From NCBI RefSeq assembly GCF_008831285.2, contig NC_045148.1, forward strand, positions 20,329,002-20,393,001: DNA of 64,000 nucleotides, read 5' to 3'. The translations under genes were made by a program, and so were the position numbers. Shown one piece after another: positions 17,962 through 41,288 of this stretch (position 1 is its first letter; every line of letters begins with the position of its first letter). Below the pieces are notes generated by a model. That model did not search any database. It was not told the DNA's origin and was given only the letters and a program-made list of their open reading frames with translations. This stretch comes from Nymphaea colorata (Eukaryota; Streptophyta; Magnoliopsida; Nymphaeales; Nymphaeaceae).

Positions 17962-18121
17962 TGGTGCTGTTTGAGCTTTCCCTTCACCCACCTAAATTTC
18001 TGGGTCACATCATTGAAAACCATAAGGACGGTGGAGTAACTCTGCAATTTATTTCGCGCGCTAGGTATTGGTTCAAACGCATTAAATTGCCAGCACATTG
18101 TCCGACGGTAATAATGCATGG
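17962..18121 (+). promoter_or_regulatory. Recurrent upstream module, CRK copy 4
   Basis: This is the same module family as at 5420-5560 (TGGTGCTGTTTGAGCT, then TTTCTGGGTCACATCA, then GACGGTAATAATGCATGG). The TTGAC core is altered to TTGTC here. Confidence 0.45.
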
Positions 18122-18476
18122 AATGTACGTCATTGGACACAGAAATTCCTATTTAACAACATATTTTTATTATAATTTCGATTAATATAAGCTTCTTGTT
18201 CCTGGGTTATGTGATGTAGGCCATTCTTTGTGCAAGGAGGTTATATGTTAAGCTCTTTCACTTGCGATAATGAAGTAATATGACATGCACTTTAAAATAT
18301 GTAAAATTAATCAACGAGAAATTGTCACTCTTCATGCAAAAGGAAAAGGACACGTTTCTTAGTTACTGGTACAGGAGCGGCGTTATGAGCAAATTGAGGC
18401 AAAAAATTTCAACGAGAAGCCAAGTCGGAGAATATGGAAAGAGGGAGCGAGAAGCCACCGGCAGGCGGCCCGGCAG

Positions 18477-18483
18477 TATAATA
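18477..18483 (+). promoter_or_regulatory. Candidate TATA box, CRK copy 4
   Basis: TATAATA lies 107 bases before the start codon. The site and spacing are the same in copy 6 (28131). No transcript evidence is available. Confidence 0.35.
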
Positions 18484-20137
18484 GTCTAAATTCTATTCTA
18501 CTGCATTCTTCTGACTTGTGAGCTCCTCTTCCTTTGTTTCGCAATCTTGCTTGGAAGAGTTCTACCATCGTTTACATGGTGGCGAGGCAATGTGCAGAAC
18601 AGCCTCCAGCTTTGTTTTCTTAATCGCCCTTCTCCTTCCTCCGGGGCTAGTCAACATGGCTGAGAGCCCCTTGTGGATTTGCCTCAAACTACATAGCAAA
18701 CAACACCTTTGGTCACAACCTGCAGCAAGCGCTGGCCTTTCAGGTAGCCAACGTTTCTTTCACCGGCTTCTACAATGTTACGGTGGGCAAGAGCCCTGAC
18801 CAAGTCATCGCGGGCGCCAGTGTAGAGGTGACCTCGACGGCGAAGCTTGCGAGGTTTGCGTTTCCGATGCTGCCTCACAGGTCGCCCTACGGTGCCCCAA
18901 GAACAAAGCGGCTGTGATTTTCATTCACAGCTGCGCCATGTATGTTGGTGATGCCAATATTTCCATCCCTCAATCATTTAAGAAATTTTTCCAAAAGAAT
19001 GTTGGAGCCATCCCCAACCCCCAAAGATTCAAGCTCATGCTCATTTCCTCCTTCAACGATCTCATCGTTTCCGTCATCACCAACCCTTTGGGCCGCTTCT
19101 ACTGGGGCGACAGTTTCAAGTATACTCAGAACTTGACTATCTACGCCATGGCGCAGTGCCTTCAGAATCTATCCCCAAAGAGCTGCAAGTCTTGCTTAGA
19201 TGGAGCCGTTGCTCTAATGCTCAAGGATGTTGCATCTTCAACGGGCGGTATAGTTCTATATAATCTTGAGTGTTATGTAGGTTATGACATTTTTCCCTTC
19301 TTCGCTCCGCCACCTCACAAGATTCCTCCAAGCAGCGCCATTTTCATCTCAACTAACTGCTCTCCACCAGCATCGAGCAACAAGGTTGGCAGCCCCTTCC
19401 ACAGAAACCTCAAGGCCCTTCTCAATCATCTAATAGTGCATGCACCTTTTTCTGGCTTTTACAACGACACCGACGGCCTGGACTCCAGCCAAGTCTACGG
19501 CCAAGCCTTCTGCCGAGGCGATGTCCTTAGAGACGTTTGCTGGTATTGCATAGCCCAGGCTTCTATCAAAATCCAGGAGCTGTGTCCCAACAGCGAAAGG
19601 GCAATCATATGGCTCGACCGCTGCCAGTTGCGCTATTCCGATGAGAACTTCGCCGGCAAGGTAGATGTCTATGACAGGGCATGCCAGCCAGCAGCGGAGA
19701 ATGCATCAAATCCCGTGATCTTCGATCAGAATTTGAGAATCCTCATCTCCAACTTGACGTCGCTGGCAGTGCAGAGCTCTCCCATTCGCTTCTTTGCTAC
19801 AGGAACGTCCGTGCCAATGGACTCGCAGAAGATCTATGCTTTGGTGCAGTGCGTGATAGATATACCTGCAGACCAATGCGGGTGGTGCTTGCAGAATGCG
19901 AGCTCTGACATTGAGGGATGCTCTAATGGAAAGCAAGGCGGTCGTATCCTCCGGGGAAGTTGCAGCCTGGCTTTTGGAGTGCAGCCCTTCTTTTTAGGCA
20001 ATCCAATATTCGTATCACTTCCGCAGCCCAATCATGGTGAGCCTCACTCTTAATCATTTTGCCCAAGAACATGGTTAAAGAGATCTAAGATCTGTAGCAT
20101 GTAGCACGTTTTGGTAAAAGATTGTTAGCCTTTTGAG

Positions 20138-20361
20138 CAGGGGTGGAGGGAGAGGGGGGGGCCGCCCGGGCCATGGCCCGGGTGAGCCCATGAATTTTTT
20201 TTTTTTTATATTGAAAAAATCAAATTTTTTTAGTTTGGCCCGACCGGTCGCTCCTCGTCGCTTCCCTTGGCCCGACCCTAGCCAGACCCGCAAATCGTCT
20301 TGGCCCGACCCTAGAAAAAATCTTGACTCCGCCCCTAGAAAAAATCTTGGCTCCGCCCCTG
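20138..20361. mobile_element. Non-autonomous hAT-type MITE in intron 1 of CRK copy 4
   Basis: This 224-bp element has terminal inverted repeats CAGGGGTGGAG / CAGGGGCGGAG and is flanked by the 8-bp target duplication CTTTTGAG (20130-20137 and 20362-20369). The sister intron in copy 6 has the uninterrupted site at about 29790. The 8-bp duplication and CAGGGGNGGAG ends are typical of hAT elements. It has no coding capacity. The interior has a GGGCCATGGCCC palindrome, T and A runs, and short direct repeats. Confidence 0.9.
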
Positions 20362-22029
20362 CTTTTGAGCATCAAGCAGGTCCCTTGTGCTGAAAAAATA
20401 GTTTGACTAAACCCTCTAATAAAGCAAGAGAAAGGGTTTGGCAATTCTTTTATTTTTTGTCTTCCGGAGGGTTATTTATCTATAATCTTTTACTTTATCT
20501 ATTTTTGTCTTATGCACATAAGAGTTGTCCTTCTGAAACAGGGCACCATCGCCGGTGGATATTTATTGTCATCTGCTTTATTGGTGGACTAGTATTACTA
20601 ACAACAGGCTGTTTGTTTTGCTTAGTTCAGAAACGAAAGCAACATCCTGGTAAAGTTCATGTGCCTTGAATGACTATATAGGTCCTTCTGTTCACCATAA
20701 AAGTTAATCAGTTTGATCTCCTACTTCTTTAATTTTTGATAAACTAAAAGAGAGTGAAGCAACTTTAGTTGATTCTGAGAGTGCGGAAGAGAATATGGCA
20801 ACCTATGATTTACCACATTTCAGCCTGAGGACAATAGAAGATGCTACAGATACATTTTCAGAATCAAATAAACTTGGAGAAGGTGGATATGGTCCTGTCT
20901 ACAAGGTAATTCCAGCAATTAATTTTTGGTTGAATCATCCTCCTGTTATTCATTGTTATATTGGACCGTGTCATTTAATTTTAATAAAATGGTCGATTTC
21001 TGAAATTCCTGATATAGGTCGCAGATTTCCCCCAGTTGGCAGAGTTTATAGTCTCAATTGAATTGAAATTTGGTTTTCTTGCTTGATTTACTAGGAGAAG
21101 TTCCGAAAGATACATGTCTCTAGGTAATATGCATTATACCTGAGCTGTATAGTCAAACAGTTGTAAGCTTGTGACAGAGGCCTTATCTGAAGATTAAAAA
21201 AATTGAATAATTTTTCAAAAATTATGGGAAAAGAATTGATACCAAGTTGGATTTTCCTTACATTCATGAGGACCAGAAGTTTGGAGATTATTTACTTTCA
21301 ATTGAATGACAATTACATAACGATTGGTGATGCTTTTCAACCAGGGGAATCTTCGCGATGGACAGGAAGTAGCTGTGAAGAGGTTATCTGGAAGATCTAG
21401 ACAGGGTTTTAAGGAGTTCAGGAATGAAGTTGAGTTGATAGCGAAACTTCAACAGACAAACCTGGTTAGGCTTGTTGGTTGCCCCTTGGAAAAAGGGGAG
21501 AAGATCCTCATATACGAATATGTGCCCAACAAAAGCCTTGATTTCTTCCTGCAAGGTTGGTGCCTTTATTTCTTTCACACGCTTACATGTACACACAAGG
21601 CATAAATAAAGTTCAGGTATTCAACGATCGAAAAGTGAACTGTTTTCTGATTGAGGTTTAGAAATTCAGTCGCCTATGAGTACTACACAAGGGGGCCTCC
21701 GTTAATCGAATTCCTTTTCTGCATATCATAGGATGCCAGTACAGCAGTACTTATTATGCCTTAAAACCAGCTACCCCTAAGCATGAATCATGTGCATTCA
21801 GACACAATTTCAAGTTTTTCCACATAAATTACAGACTTAATTTCATCTTCATGGCAGCAGATTATCATGTTCGCAAAATATATATATATATGAAGAAGAT
21901 ATGAAACATTTCAAAACATGAGACAGGATTTAGTCAAATTTTGGAATCTCCAATGTTACTTGGAGGGTATAGGACACATACTTTCATCTGACGTCGAACT
22001 GGACTTTTTTGAATCTCTAGAAGCACACT

Positions 22030-22062
22030 GAGAGGGGGTGAGAGAGAGAGAGAGAGAGAGAG
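22030..22062. repeat. (GA)n tract in intron 4 of CRK copy 4
   Basis: GA repeats lie about 50 bases before the exon 5 acceptor, in the same position as in the other copies. Confidence 0.85.
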
Positions 22063-22093
22063 GGTGGGCGTGGTTACTTAAGTAACTTATTAA

Positions 22094-22345
<252 letters not shown>

Positions 22346-24040
22346 TAGTGAGTGCAGCGCTACCATTAATATTGATTTCTCAGCAAGTCTTTATAATCAC
22401 CATAACTTAGTCTGTTCATTGTAGATTTTCATAGTACCATGGTGTCCTGGCTTCTACGATCTCTGATCTGGAACAGGAAGCCAAATTCTCGTAACATTGT
22501 GGATCTGTTGTAGTGAACTAGTGGCAAAAGAAGAAATGCAAGATAAATTCTTTTAATTTTATGGCTGATCAACTTTTGAAAGTTGGTAGTCGTATATATA
22601 GGATTACAGCCTTATTTTGATCTCAGCTTCTCAAAAGAAAAACTGAAGTAAAAAACTTGCGAGTCAAAAATTATTTTTTCCGACTGTTGGTGGACAATGA
22701 AGATGAACTGCATAGTTATGTGACCTTTCGTTTGGTCAATAGTCAGCGTGGTTATCTGTGGGTTGCATAATTGCCGGTTATCTTAGAATCGACTAACGCA
22801 CTTTCTTTCCTTTCTAACAGTGGATATATGGCTCCAGAATACGCCATGGGTGGTGTCTTCTCTACAAAATCTGATGTCTACAGCTTTGGTATTTTATTGT
22901 TGGAAATCATCAGAGGCCGACTGAATTCTGCAAGTATTTGTTCTACTCATGATCAGCGTTATGACCTTGTTGAGCATGTAAGTCTCTCTAAAGAGAGAGA
23001 GAGAGCAGAATGTCGAGAAAGTTGTTCTGCTTTCTCTCTCTCTCTCTCAACATTCCCGTCCCCAAATAAATGTTGGCTCGAAATAGAATTTTTTTTCATG
23101 GAAATGTATACAAAGAACTGTATCTTCCAAAAATCTTCACTCATCCCTACTGACATCATAAGCAATCAGGAAATCTTCAATTTCTCCATATATAGTTGCA
23201 ACATGATCAGCTGCTACGCATATTCTATGGCCATTGGGGCGCATCAAGATGCCGAAGTAAGTGGTAGTAGTCGTGTAGGAAGATTCATATTCTAGCTTGA
23301 TCACTAAGAGCATATACATCTCTGTCTCAACCCGTAGATGAAACAAGTATATTTTGAGGCACAGCAGCTGCCACCAAGAAGGTACCTGAGGGTGGTATAG
23401 GTGCTTAAAGGCATTGAGTTGATATGCCAACTGCCAAGTATCTGCAACTCTTGATTTTATAGAGGTGTAAAGCAATGGTCAAGGTGGAGACTGACCTCAT
23501 CTGGAGTCTACGGTTATAATTTCGTCCCAACCCAACCTCACCCATATGTATGATCTAGCAAATTAAATCCCTACCCACCCCATAACTTATTGATTTGCAT
23601 CCCAGAAAAGCTGCAAAGAGATGATCAATTAGTACTGCATATGACAGATGGCTTTTTGAATTTTCGAATGTTTGTCAATCTTCAACACAGTATTATTCTT
23701 ATGTTCGTGCTTATTAATGGGTGTTATGATATATATTCACAAACAGGCATGGAGCTTGTGGTGTGAAGAAAAAGGAACAGAGTTCATCGATCCATTCCTC
23801 AAGGACGGTGCTTCAACAAGTGATCAAATGCTAAGATGTTTGCATATTGGCTTTCTCTGCATTCAAGAACATGCTGCAACTAGGCCAACCATGTCAAGGG
23901 TGGTTCTCATGCTTGGGAACGTCTCTTTCGTCCTTCCCTTGCCTACACAACCGGCAGTCATCGGGGAAAACGCAGCAGAATCCAGCGTACGACGTTCTTC
24001 TTTTATTCGGCCTGTTGCTTCTGAAGGGAGCACAAGGTAA

Positions 24041-25271
24041 AAGCAATAAAGGTTGCACACATGAAATAATGTGTGAACATAGAAGATATTATACCAATCT
24101 ACTTGCATCATTTAATCTTATATCTAATGGTTTCATCCCATTCATATGACTTCTGTTCGATATTTTGGATCTTTCAATTCCTGTCTTTCACATGTGTGGG
24201 AATAGGGACACGATCAGTGAACTGATACCCATGATGAGAGATCGATGGGGTTGTTCTATAGTGGAAAAGAGTTGGAGCCACTTCTACAATGTGGAATAGA
24301 ATGATGTAATTTTTGTTACATCTGCTTGCTTTTTTAGATATTCAAATATTCAGATTCCTATTTGCATGTTAAAATAAAACTCTGTACTATGCCTGAATTA
24401 ATATGAATTCACAATTTGAAACTGATCTTGATCCCATTTTTTAAATCTATAACTGGATCTAACTTTTTAACTGAATTTGAACAGTATTAAGGACAGACTT
24501 TCTAAATGTTGGAAATAGGATAGAGGATATTTATTTAAAACTTGATTTGATCCAAATCCAGATCCAACCAGATATTTATTTAAATCTAAACTCAAATTCG
24601 ACTCTAATGTATGTTCATGTCATTTTTGAAATCCAAAAACAATGTGATCCAATATCTTAATCAAATGTCAAGTTTTTCATATCTGATTTTTTTAGCAGTT
24701 AGCTTGGATATCCAATCCAAATCAGGTTTTTTTGGCATTCCTATGTAAGTGACAACTTTTGTGGATTAATCCCCAAATCTTAAAATTTTAATTTTTAACT
24801 ATCCAAAACATTGAGCATCATAAACAAGGAGAGAGGATGGGGGAGAAAGATGGAGAGGGACGCTTAGAAGGAGTTCTCGAAGTCATTCTTTTTGTTAGAA
24901 TTTCGTGCATCGTTTACGAATGATCAGTTATAAAAGGTTTCTTGTGTTAATAGTGTTGAACTTGTAGCCATAAAAGCTGTTAGAACTCGAGGCAGTACAT
25001 TGGCACAATTGACGCCATTGTTCACGACGTGATAACGAGTGATTATGAATATGAAAAGCATACGATGTAACTTTTTAAAAGCATGCATTCTCGTAGTAGT
25101 TTTATTTTTAAAAAACAAAAGTTAACTTAATGACTAATGGAGTGTTTGGATGACACTCCAAAACCAAGTTTTGAAGGCAAAATCTGGTTTTGCTTCGGAT
25201 TTTTGGAATATTTGGGTGTCATCAAAATTATGTATGAAAAAACTCACTCGGTTTTAGCAAGACTTGGTTTT
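24041..25271. other. Spacer between CRK copies 4 and 5
   Basis: There is no credible gene. It is homologous to 33546-34800 after copy 6. It includes an AT-rich repeat (about 24390-24740) rich in ATCCAAATC/GAATTTGAA words that recurs at 33890-34230 and, more distantly, near 11460 and 63200. The last 130 bases match the left part of the repeat-like stretch at 34662-34920. Confidence 0.75.
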
Positions 25272-26287
25272 CCCCAATGACGTTTGTTGGCACTGCACGG
25301 CCCAGGCTTCTAGCAAAATCCAAGAACTATGCCCCAACAGTAGAAGGGCCATCATATGGCTCGACCACTGCCAATTGCGCTACTCTGACGAGAACTTCGG
25401 CGATATGGTAGACGTCTCCGACGGAGCATGCCAACCAGCAGAAGAAAAAGCGTCAGACCCCGCGAGCTTCTATCAGAATTTGAGAATCCTCATATCCAAC
25501 CTGACCTCACTGGCGATGCAGAGTTCTTCCAATCACTTCTTTGCTACATCTAACAATCTGTGAACGACCACATTGTAAGTGCAAAGCTACTAGCAATCGG
25601 ATTGGCAAGGATTTTCATCGGAGTTCATTGCCAGGTAAGTGTCATTGTTGGTACATAGTAAGTGCAAAGCTACCATATGTTTTTGTTGTTGAATAGGTCT
25701 TTATAATCACCATGACTTCTTTCTTCATCAATTGTAGTTCTGTGCTTCCATGGTGTCTGATCCGAAAGTCAAATTCTTTATGCTTCTTTCATTTACGTTA
25801 GGTGAAACACTGTGATCTTTTTTAGTGAATTAGTATCAGGAGATCTGCAAAAAACAAATCATTCCTTTTATTTTTATGACTAAACGACATGCGAATTTGA
25901 TAAGTCATATAGGATTACAGAGTTCTTGCGATCTCCACTTGTCAAAGAAAAGATTGCAAACAAATGCTAGTCTAAAATTCTTTTTTTGATGCTAGTGCAC
26001 AATGGAGGTGAACCGCACAATTGTGTTCCATTCGGTTTAGTCAGTGAGTGATATGAAGAGCAGTTCTATGAAGCGACCGCCATTTTAAGTTACCTTAGAA
26101 TCAACTAACGCATCTTCTTTCCTTCTTTCAGTGGATATATGGCTCCAGAGTATGCAATGGATGGCGTCTTTTCTACAAAATCTAATGTCTACAGCTTTGG
26201 GGCATTTTATTGTTGGAAATTATCGGCGGCAAACTGAATTCTGCAAGCATTTCTGCAACTCTTTAGGGTCGTAGTCTTGTTGAGCAT

Positions 26288-26337
<50 letters not shown>

Positions 26338-26803
26338 CTCTCTCTCTCTGTGTGGGGGTGTGTGTGTGTGGGGGTATGAGCGGTTAATTACTTGCTCAAA
26401 GAGCTAAAACAAATGGTAAACTTGTAGTACAAATGGTAATATAGCCTATGAGGTGATAGGAATTCGACCAACATATGAACAAATATTTACTTCAATCGAT
26501 GGACAGGCATGGAGCTTGTGGTGCGAAGGAAAAGGGACAGAGTTCATCGATCCAGTCTTCAAGGACGCTGCTACTTCAACAAGTAATCAAATGCTACGAT
26601 GTCTGCACATTGGCTTTCTCTGCATTCAAGAAGATCCTGCAACCAGGCCAACGATGTCGACGGTGGTTCTCATGCTTGGGAACGATTCGGTGGACCTTCC
26701 CTTACCCACACAATCTGCATCCTTTGGGGAGAATGTAGTAGATTCAAGCCGACGATGTTCTTCTGTTATTACGTCTGTGGCTTCTGAAATTACCACAAGG
26801 TAA
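25272..26803 (+). pseudogene. CRK copy 5 (A type), internally deleted remnant
   Basis: This is a copy-3-like gene collapsed by deletions. What remains is part of DUF26 modules 3-4 (25276-25548), a scrap of intron 1 (to about 25572), the end of exon 5 (about 25598-25657), exon 6 (26132-26287) and exon 7 (26507-26803). The left junction falls at a CCCC shared by the upstream flank and exon 1; the second falls at a shared ACA. In exon 6 there is a 2-bp GG insertion near 26199-26202, Asp to Asn in KSDVYSFG, and a TAG where copy 1 has CAG. Exon 7 is open and nearly identical to that of copy 3. Signal peptide, membrane span, P-loop and HRD are absent, so it cannot encode a receptor. Confidence 0.88.
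26288..26375. repeat. (CT)n/(GT)n tract after exon 6 of CRK copy 5
   Basis: A long CT run followed by GT/GGGG-rich sequence begins just after the donor. Confidence 0.9.
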
Positions 26804-27592
26804 GGGCAACAAAGGTTGGACCACCAAGAAATATGAAGAAAAAGATATATGCAACTTGTCACTGTTCTAAATTAATAAACCTTGCATGTCGGCCAACTCT
26901 CCATTGATGCCCAACCTAACGCTGCTTGGCTTCTCTCAGCAGAAGCTAGAATATGCTCGATTCGATAAATTGTGTCCCAGCTCGAGATCGATCGATTCTT
27001 TTAAGATCGTTTACCACTTCCCAATTTGACTTAAACCTTTACTTGTTTTAAGTTTGAAAATTATTCAAAAAAAAAGAGGATAACCTAGATTAAATGAGCT
27101 TACTCAACTTGTTTAATCAAATGAAGTTCACGGTAACTCGAACTCGACTCATTCATATCAACTTCTTTAATCAAATGAAATGAAGTTCACGGTAACTCGA
27201 ACTCACTCATTTATATGCTCTAGTTTTCTGTTAAGCTCACTTGTTTTCCCAGGTTTGAGTTGATCTTAGCCAAGCGAGTTCTAGTTAATGTGTCGTTGAA
27301 TTTTTATCCACGAAGAAAGCTGTCAGAACTTGAAGTTGGTAATGCAATGCAATGAATGATACTTTGGCTCAAAATATACCATTTGAAGCCACTGTGTATG
27401 ACGTTATCGAGAGTCACTATCAAAATAAAATAAAAGAAACATATGCGGCGGATGAGTTATTGTTGTTGTTTAATTTTTTAAAACAATATTAAATTGCTGA
27501 ATATTAAATATATTTAATATACCCAGGGTGCATATTAAATTGCTAAATATTTGCGGCGATGGTCGCTCAACAAATTTAATATGACTCAGTAA

Positions 27593-27750
27593 ATGGTGCT
27601 GTTTGAGCTTTCTCTTCAGCCACCAAAATTTCTGGGTCACATCATTGAAAAGGACAAGAATGATGAGTTAACTTAGCAATTTATTTCAAGCGATAGGTAT
27701 CGGTCCAAATGCATTAAATAGCCTGCAAATCGACCGACGGTAATAATGCA
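27593..27750 (+). promoter_or_regulatory. Recurrent upstream module, CRK copy 6
   Basis: This is the same family as at 5420-5560, about 490-650 bp before the start codon. The TTGACTGACGG core reads TCGACCGACGG here. Confidence 0.45.
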
Positions 27751-28130
27751 TTGAATGTATGTAATCGGACACAGAAATTCCTATTTAACAACCTATTTTT
27801 GTTATATATAAGCTTCTTGTTTCTAGTTTTTCTGATGCAGGCCTACTTTGTGCAAGCAGGTTATATGTTAAGCTCTTTCACTTTCACTTAGGATAATTAA
27901 GTAATATGACATGCATTTTAAAATATATAAAATTATTATACACTTTTGCATTGTTGCTTTCAAATCAACAACAAATTGTCACTCTTCATGCAAAGGAAAA
28001 AGGTGACGTTTCTCATTTACTGGTACAGGAGCGGCGTTATGAGCAAATTGAGGCAAAAAATTTCAACGAGAAGCCAAGTCGGAGAATATGGAAAGAGGGA
28101 GCGAGAAGCCACCGGCAGGCGGCCCGGCAG

Positions 28131-28137
28131 TATAATA
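28131..28137 (+). promoter_or_regulatory. Candidate TATA box, CRK copy 6
   Basis: TATAATA lies 107 bases before the start codon, in the same context as at 18477. Confidence 0.35.
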
Positions 28138-28243
28138 GTCTAAATTCTATTCTACTGCATTCTTCTGACTTGTGAGCTCCTCTTCCTTTGTTTCGCAATC
28201 TTGCTTGGAAGAGTTCTACCATCGTTTACATGGTGGCGAGGCA

Positions 28244-33545
<5,302 letters not shown>

Positions 33546-35918
33546 AAGCAACAAAGGTTGCACACACGAAATTGTGTATGAACATAGAAGAGATTATACC
33601 AATCTACTTGCATCATTTAACCTTATATCTAATGGTTTTCATCACATTCATATGACTTCTGTTCGATATTTTAGGTCTCTCCATTCCTGTCTTTCACATG
33701 TGTCGGAGTAGGGACGATCAGTGAACTCATACCCATGATGAAGATCGTTGGGGTTGTTCCATAGTGGAAAAGAGTTGGAGGAACCACTTCTACAAGGAGC
33801 CAGCTAGCGTAGAAAAGGTAGAATAGGATGATGTAATTTTTGCTTGCTTTTTTAGATATTCACATATTCAGATTCCTATTTGCATGTTAAAATAAAACTT
33901 TATACTTGCCTGAATTGATATGAATTCACAATTTGAATCTGATCTTGGTCCCATTTTTAAATCTATGAATGGAACTAACTTTTTTGTCTGAATTTGAACA
34001 GTATTAAGGACAGACTTTTGTAGGACATAGTAATGGATGCTTATTAAAACTTGGTTCGATCCAAATCCGGATCCAACCGGATATTTATTTAAATCTGAAC
34101 TCAAATTAGACTCTAATGGATGTTCATGTCATTTTTTAAATCCAAAAACAAAGCGATCCAATCTCTTAATCAAATGTTAATCTTTTTCATATGCAGTTAG
34201 CTTGGATATCCAATCCAAATCAGGTTTTTTGACATACTATTTAGGAGATATCTCTCGTGGATTAATCCCCAGATCTTAAAATTTTTGTTTTTAACTATCC
34301 GAAACATTGAGCATCATAAACATGGAGTCAGGATGGGGGAGAAGGATGGAGAGGGGCGCATAGAAGAAGATGAGGAGAGTCCAGTCCATACGAACGAATC
34401 TCGAAGTCATTCTTTTTGTTAGAATTTCGTGTATCGTTTACGAGTGATCAGTTATAAAAGGTTTCTTGTGTTAATAGTCTTGAACTTGTAGCCATAAAAG
34501 CTGTTCGAACTCGAAGCAGTACATTGGCACAATTGACGCCATTGTACACGACGTGATAACGAGTGATCGTAAATCTGAAAAGCATACGAGGTAAATTTTT
34601 AAAAACATGCATTCTCTTAATAGTTTTATTTTTTAAAAACAATATTTAATTAAGCGACTAATGGGGTGTTTGGATTACACTCCAAAACCCGGTTTTGAAG
34701 GCAAAATCTGGTTTTGTTTCGAATTTTTGGCATTTTGGGTGTCATCAAAATTATGTATGAAAAAACTCCATCAGTTTTTGCAAAACTTGGTTTTCCCCTC
34801 TCAAGTTAATCAAAAGCAAGGTTTTGGGTGTATTCACCCAAACAAATAACTTAGACTTTTAAAACTCGTTAAAAAACTTGGTTTTCATAAAATCATGGTT
34901 TCAAAACACATCTAAATGTCTTCTGGGGATTTAGGGGAGTGTGACATTGTGAGGCAGATATTGCTGCTATTGCTGCTAGAAGAGTCATGGCGGGATTAGA
35001 TTTAATGCTCGGGCCCAGTTACTCAAAGTTCGTGTACATGTGCTCAAATGACTAAAATGCCCTTCAATAATGGGGCAATCACAATAATGAAAAACGGAAA
35101 GCCTATATTCCCTTATGCGTTGAAAAATTGAATTTGAGAACTTATCCAATCTCTTGGAACTCATGTATTATTCCATGATTGAACATTTGGAGGTCCTGTT
35201 GCTTCGATCAGTCCATTTAGATCAAAACAGTTGTTAGTTGTGCACATTCTAAACAAAGATTGACGCATGCCAATGCATCACAGACCACCCATTTGAGCTA
35301 CCAATAATTCCAAAAGGCGATAATGTTGAACTCTTCCACTTGTGACTCAGACAGAGAGCGGGACAGCAATTTATTTCCGGTATTGTTTGTTGGTCGAAAG
35401 CACTAAATAAGCGACAATGGCGTTGTGAATGACATAAATGCATACTGCAGAAACTTCATTCTAAGGTCCTATTTTTTCTTTTATAGTTTCTAACATAGGC
35501 CTCAGATTTCTATTTTATCTGATATAGGTCTTGCTTATGCTAGCAACCGTTGAAGAAGTATTCCAATTAAGATGACACGTTGAAAGACTACAAAAAAATC
35601 ATATACGTTTACGTCGTTGTTATACATGAAATTTCTTATACAGGAAAGACCTGATCATCAATAACTATAGGCTTTTAAGGGATACCACCCTGAAGATCCA
35701 TAATATTGGTGCTCTTGGTTTATTTTCCATGATTGGGCCGATCTGTTCATAGAGCAAGTTTATACAGCGCCGTGGTAATTAGGACGTCGATAAGACGATT
35801 AGAAGAGGAAGAAGCCGACGACTCGAATACCCATGCACAGCGTTGCCTCCTCCTTCCTCCTCCTCCGTTAATTTTAAACACAGAAGAATTCTGTCGTCCT
35901 TCACATGGTGGTGGGAAC
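33546..35918. other. Spacer between CRK copies 6 and 7
   Basis: There is no credible gene. The first 1.25 kb matches 24041-25271. Bases 34662-34920 look like an old MITE: TTTGGATTACACTCCAAAACC at the left is roughly mirrored by sequence ending ACATCTAAATGTC at the right, but no target duplication is clear. The last 600 bases are the presumed promoter and 5' leader of copy 7. Confidence 0.65.
35290..35430 (+). promoter_or_regulatory. Diverged upstream module, CRK copy 7
   Basis: This is a weak version of the shared module: ACCACCCATTTGAGCT, then CAGCAATTTATTTCCGG, GGTCGAAAGCACTAAATAA. It is about 490-630 bp before the start codon. Confidence 0.3.

Positions 35919-41288
<5,370 letters not shown>

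Larger units (their letters stand above)
17423..18589. other. Spacer between CRK copies 3 and 4
   Basis: There is no credible gene. The sequence is homologous to 26804-28243 downstream of copy 5, including the stretch around 17600-17700 and the last roughly 200 bases before the start codon, which look nearly identical. It carries the recurrent upstream module and a TATA-like site, listed separately. Confidence 0.8.
26804..28243. other. Spacer between CRK copies 5 and 6
   Basis: There is no credible gene. It is homologous to 17423-18589, with extra sequence around 27130-27200 (a short local duplication of a GAAGTTCACGGTAACTCGAA phrase) and 27400-27600. The recurrent module and TATA-like site are listed separately. 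Confidence 0.75.

Noticed and set aside
18914-20053. Copy 4 modules 2-4 as an independent gene starting at 18914
   Set aside because: There is no signal peptide, and the start lies mid-module; it is the restored frame of a broken exon.
34662-34920. Complete MITE with TTTGGAT..ATCTAAA ends
   Set aside because: The ends match poorly and no target duplication could be fixed, so it is left as a possible old repeat only.
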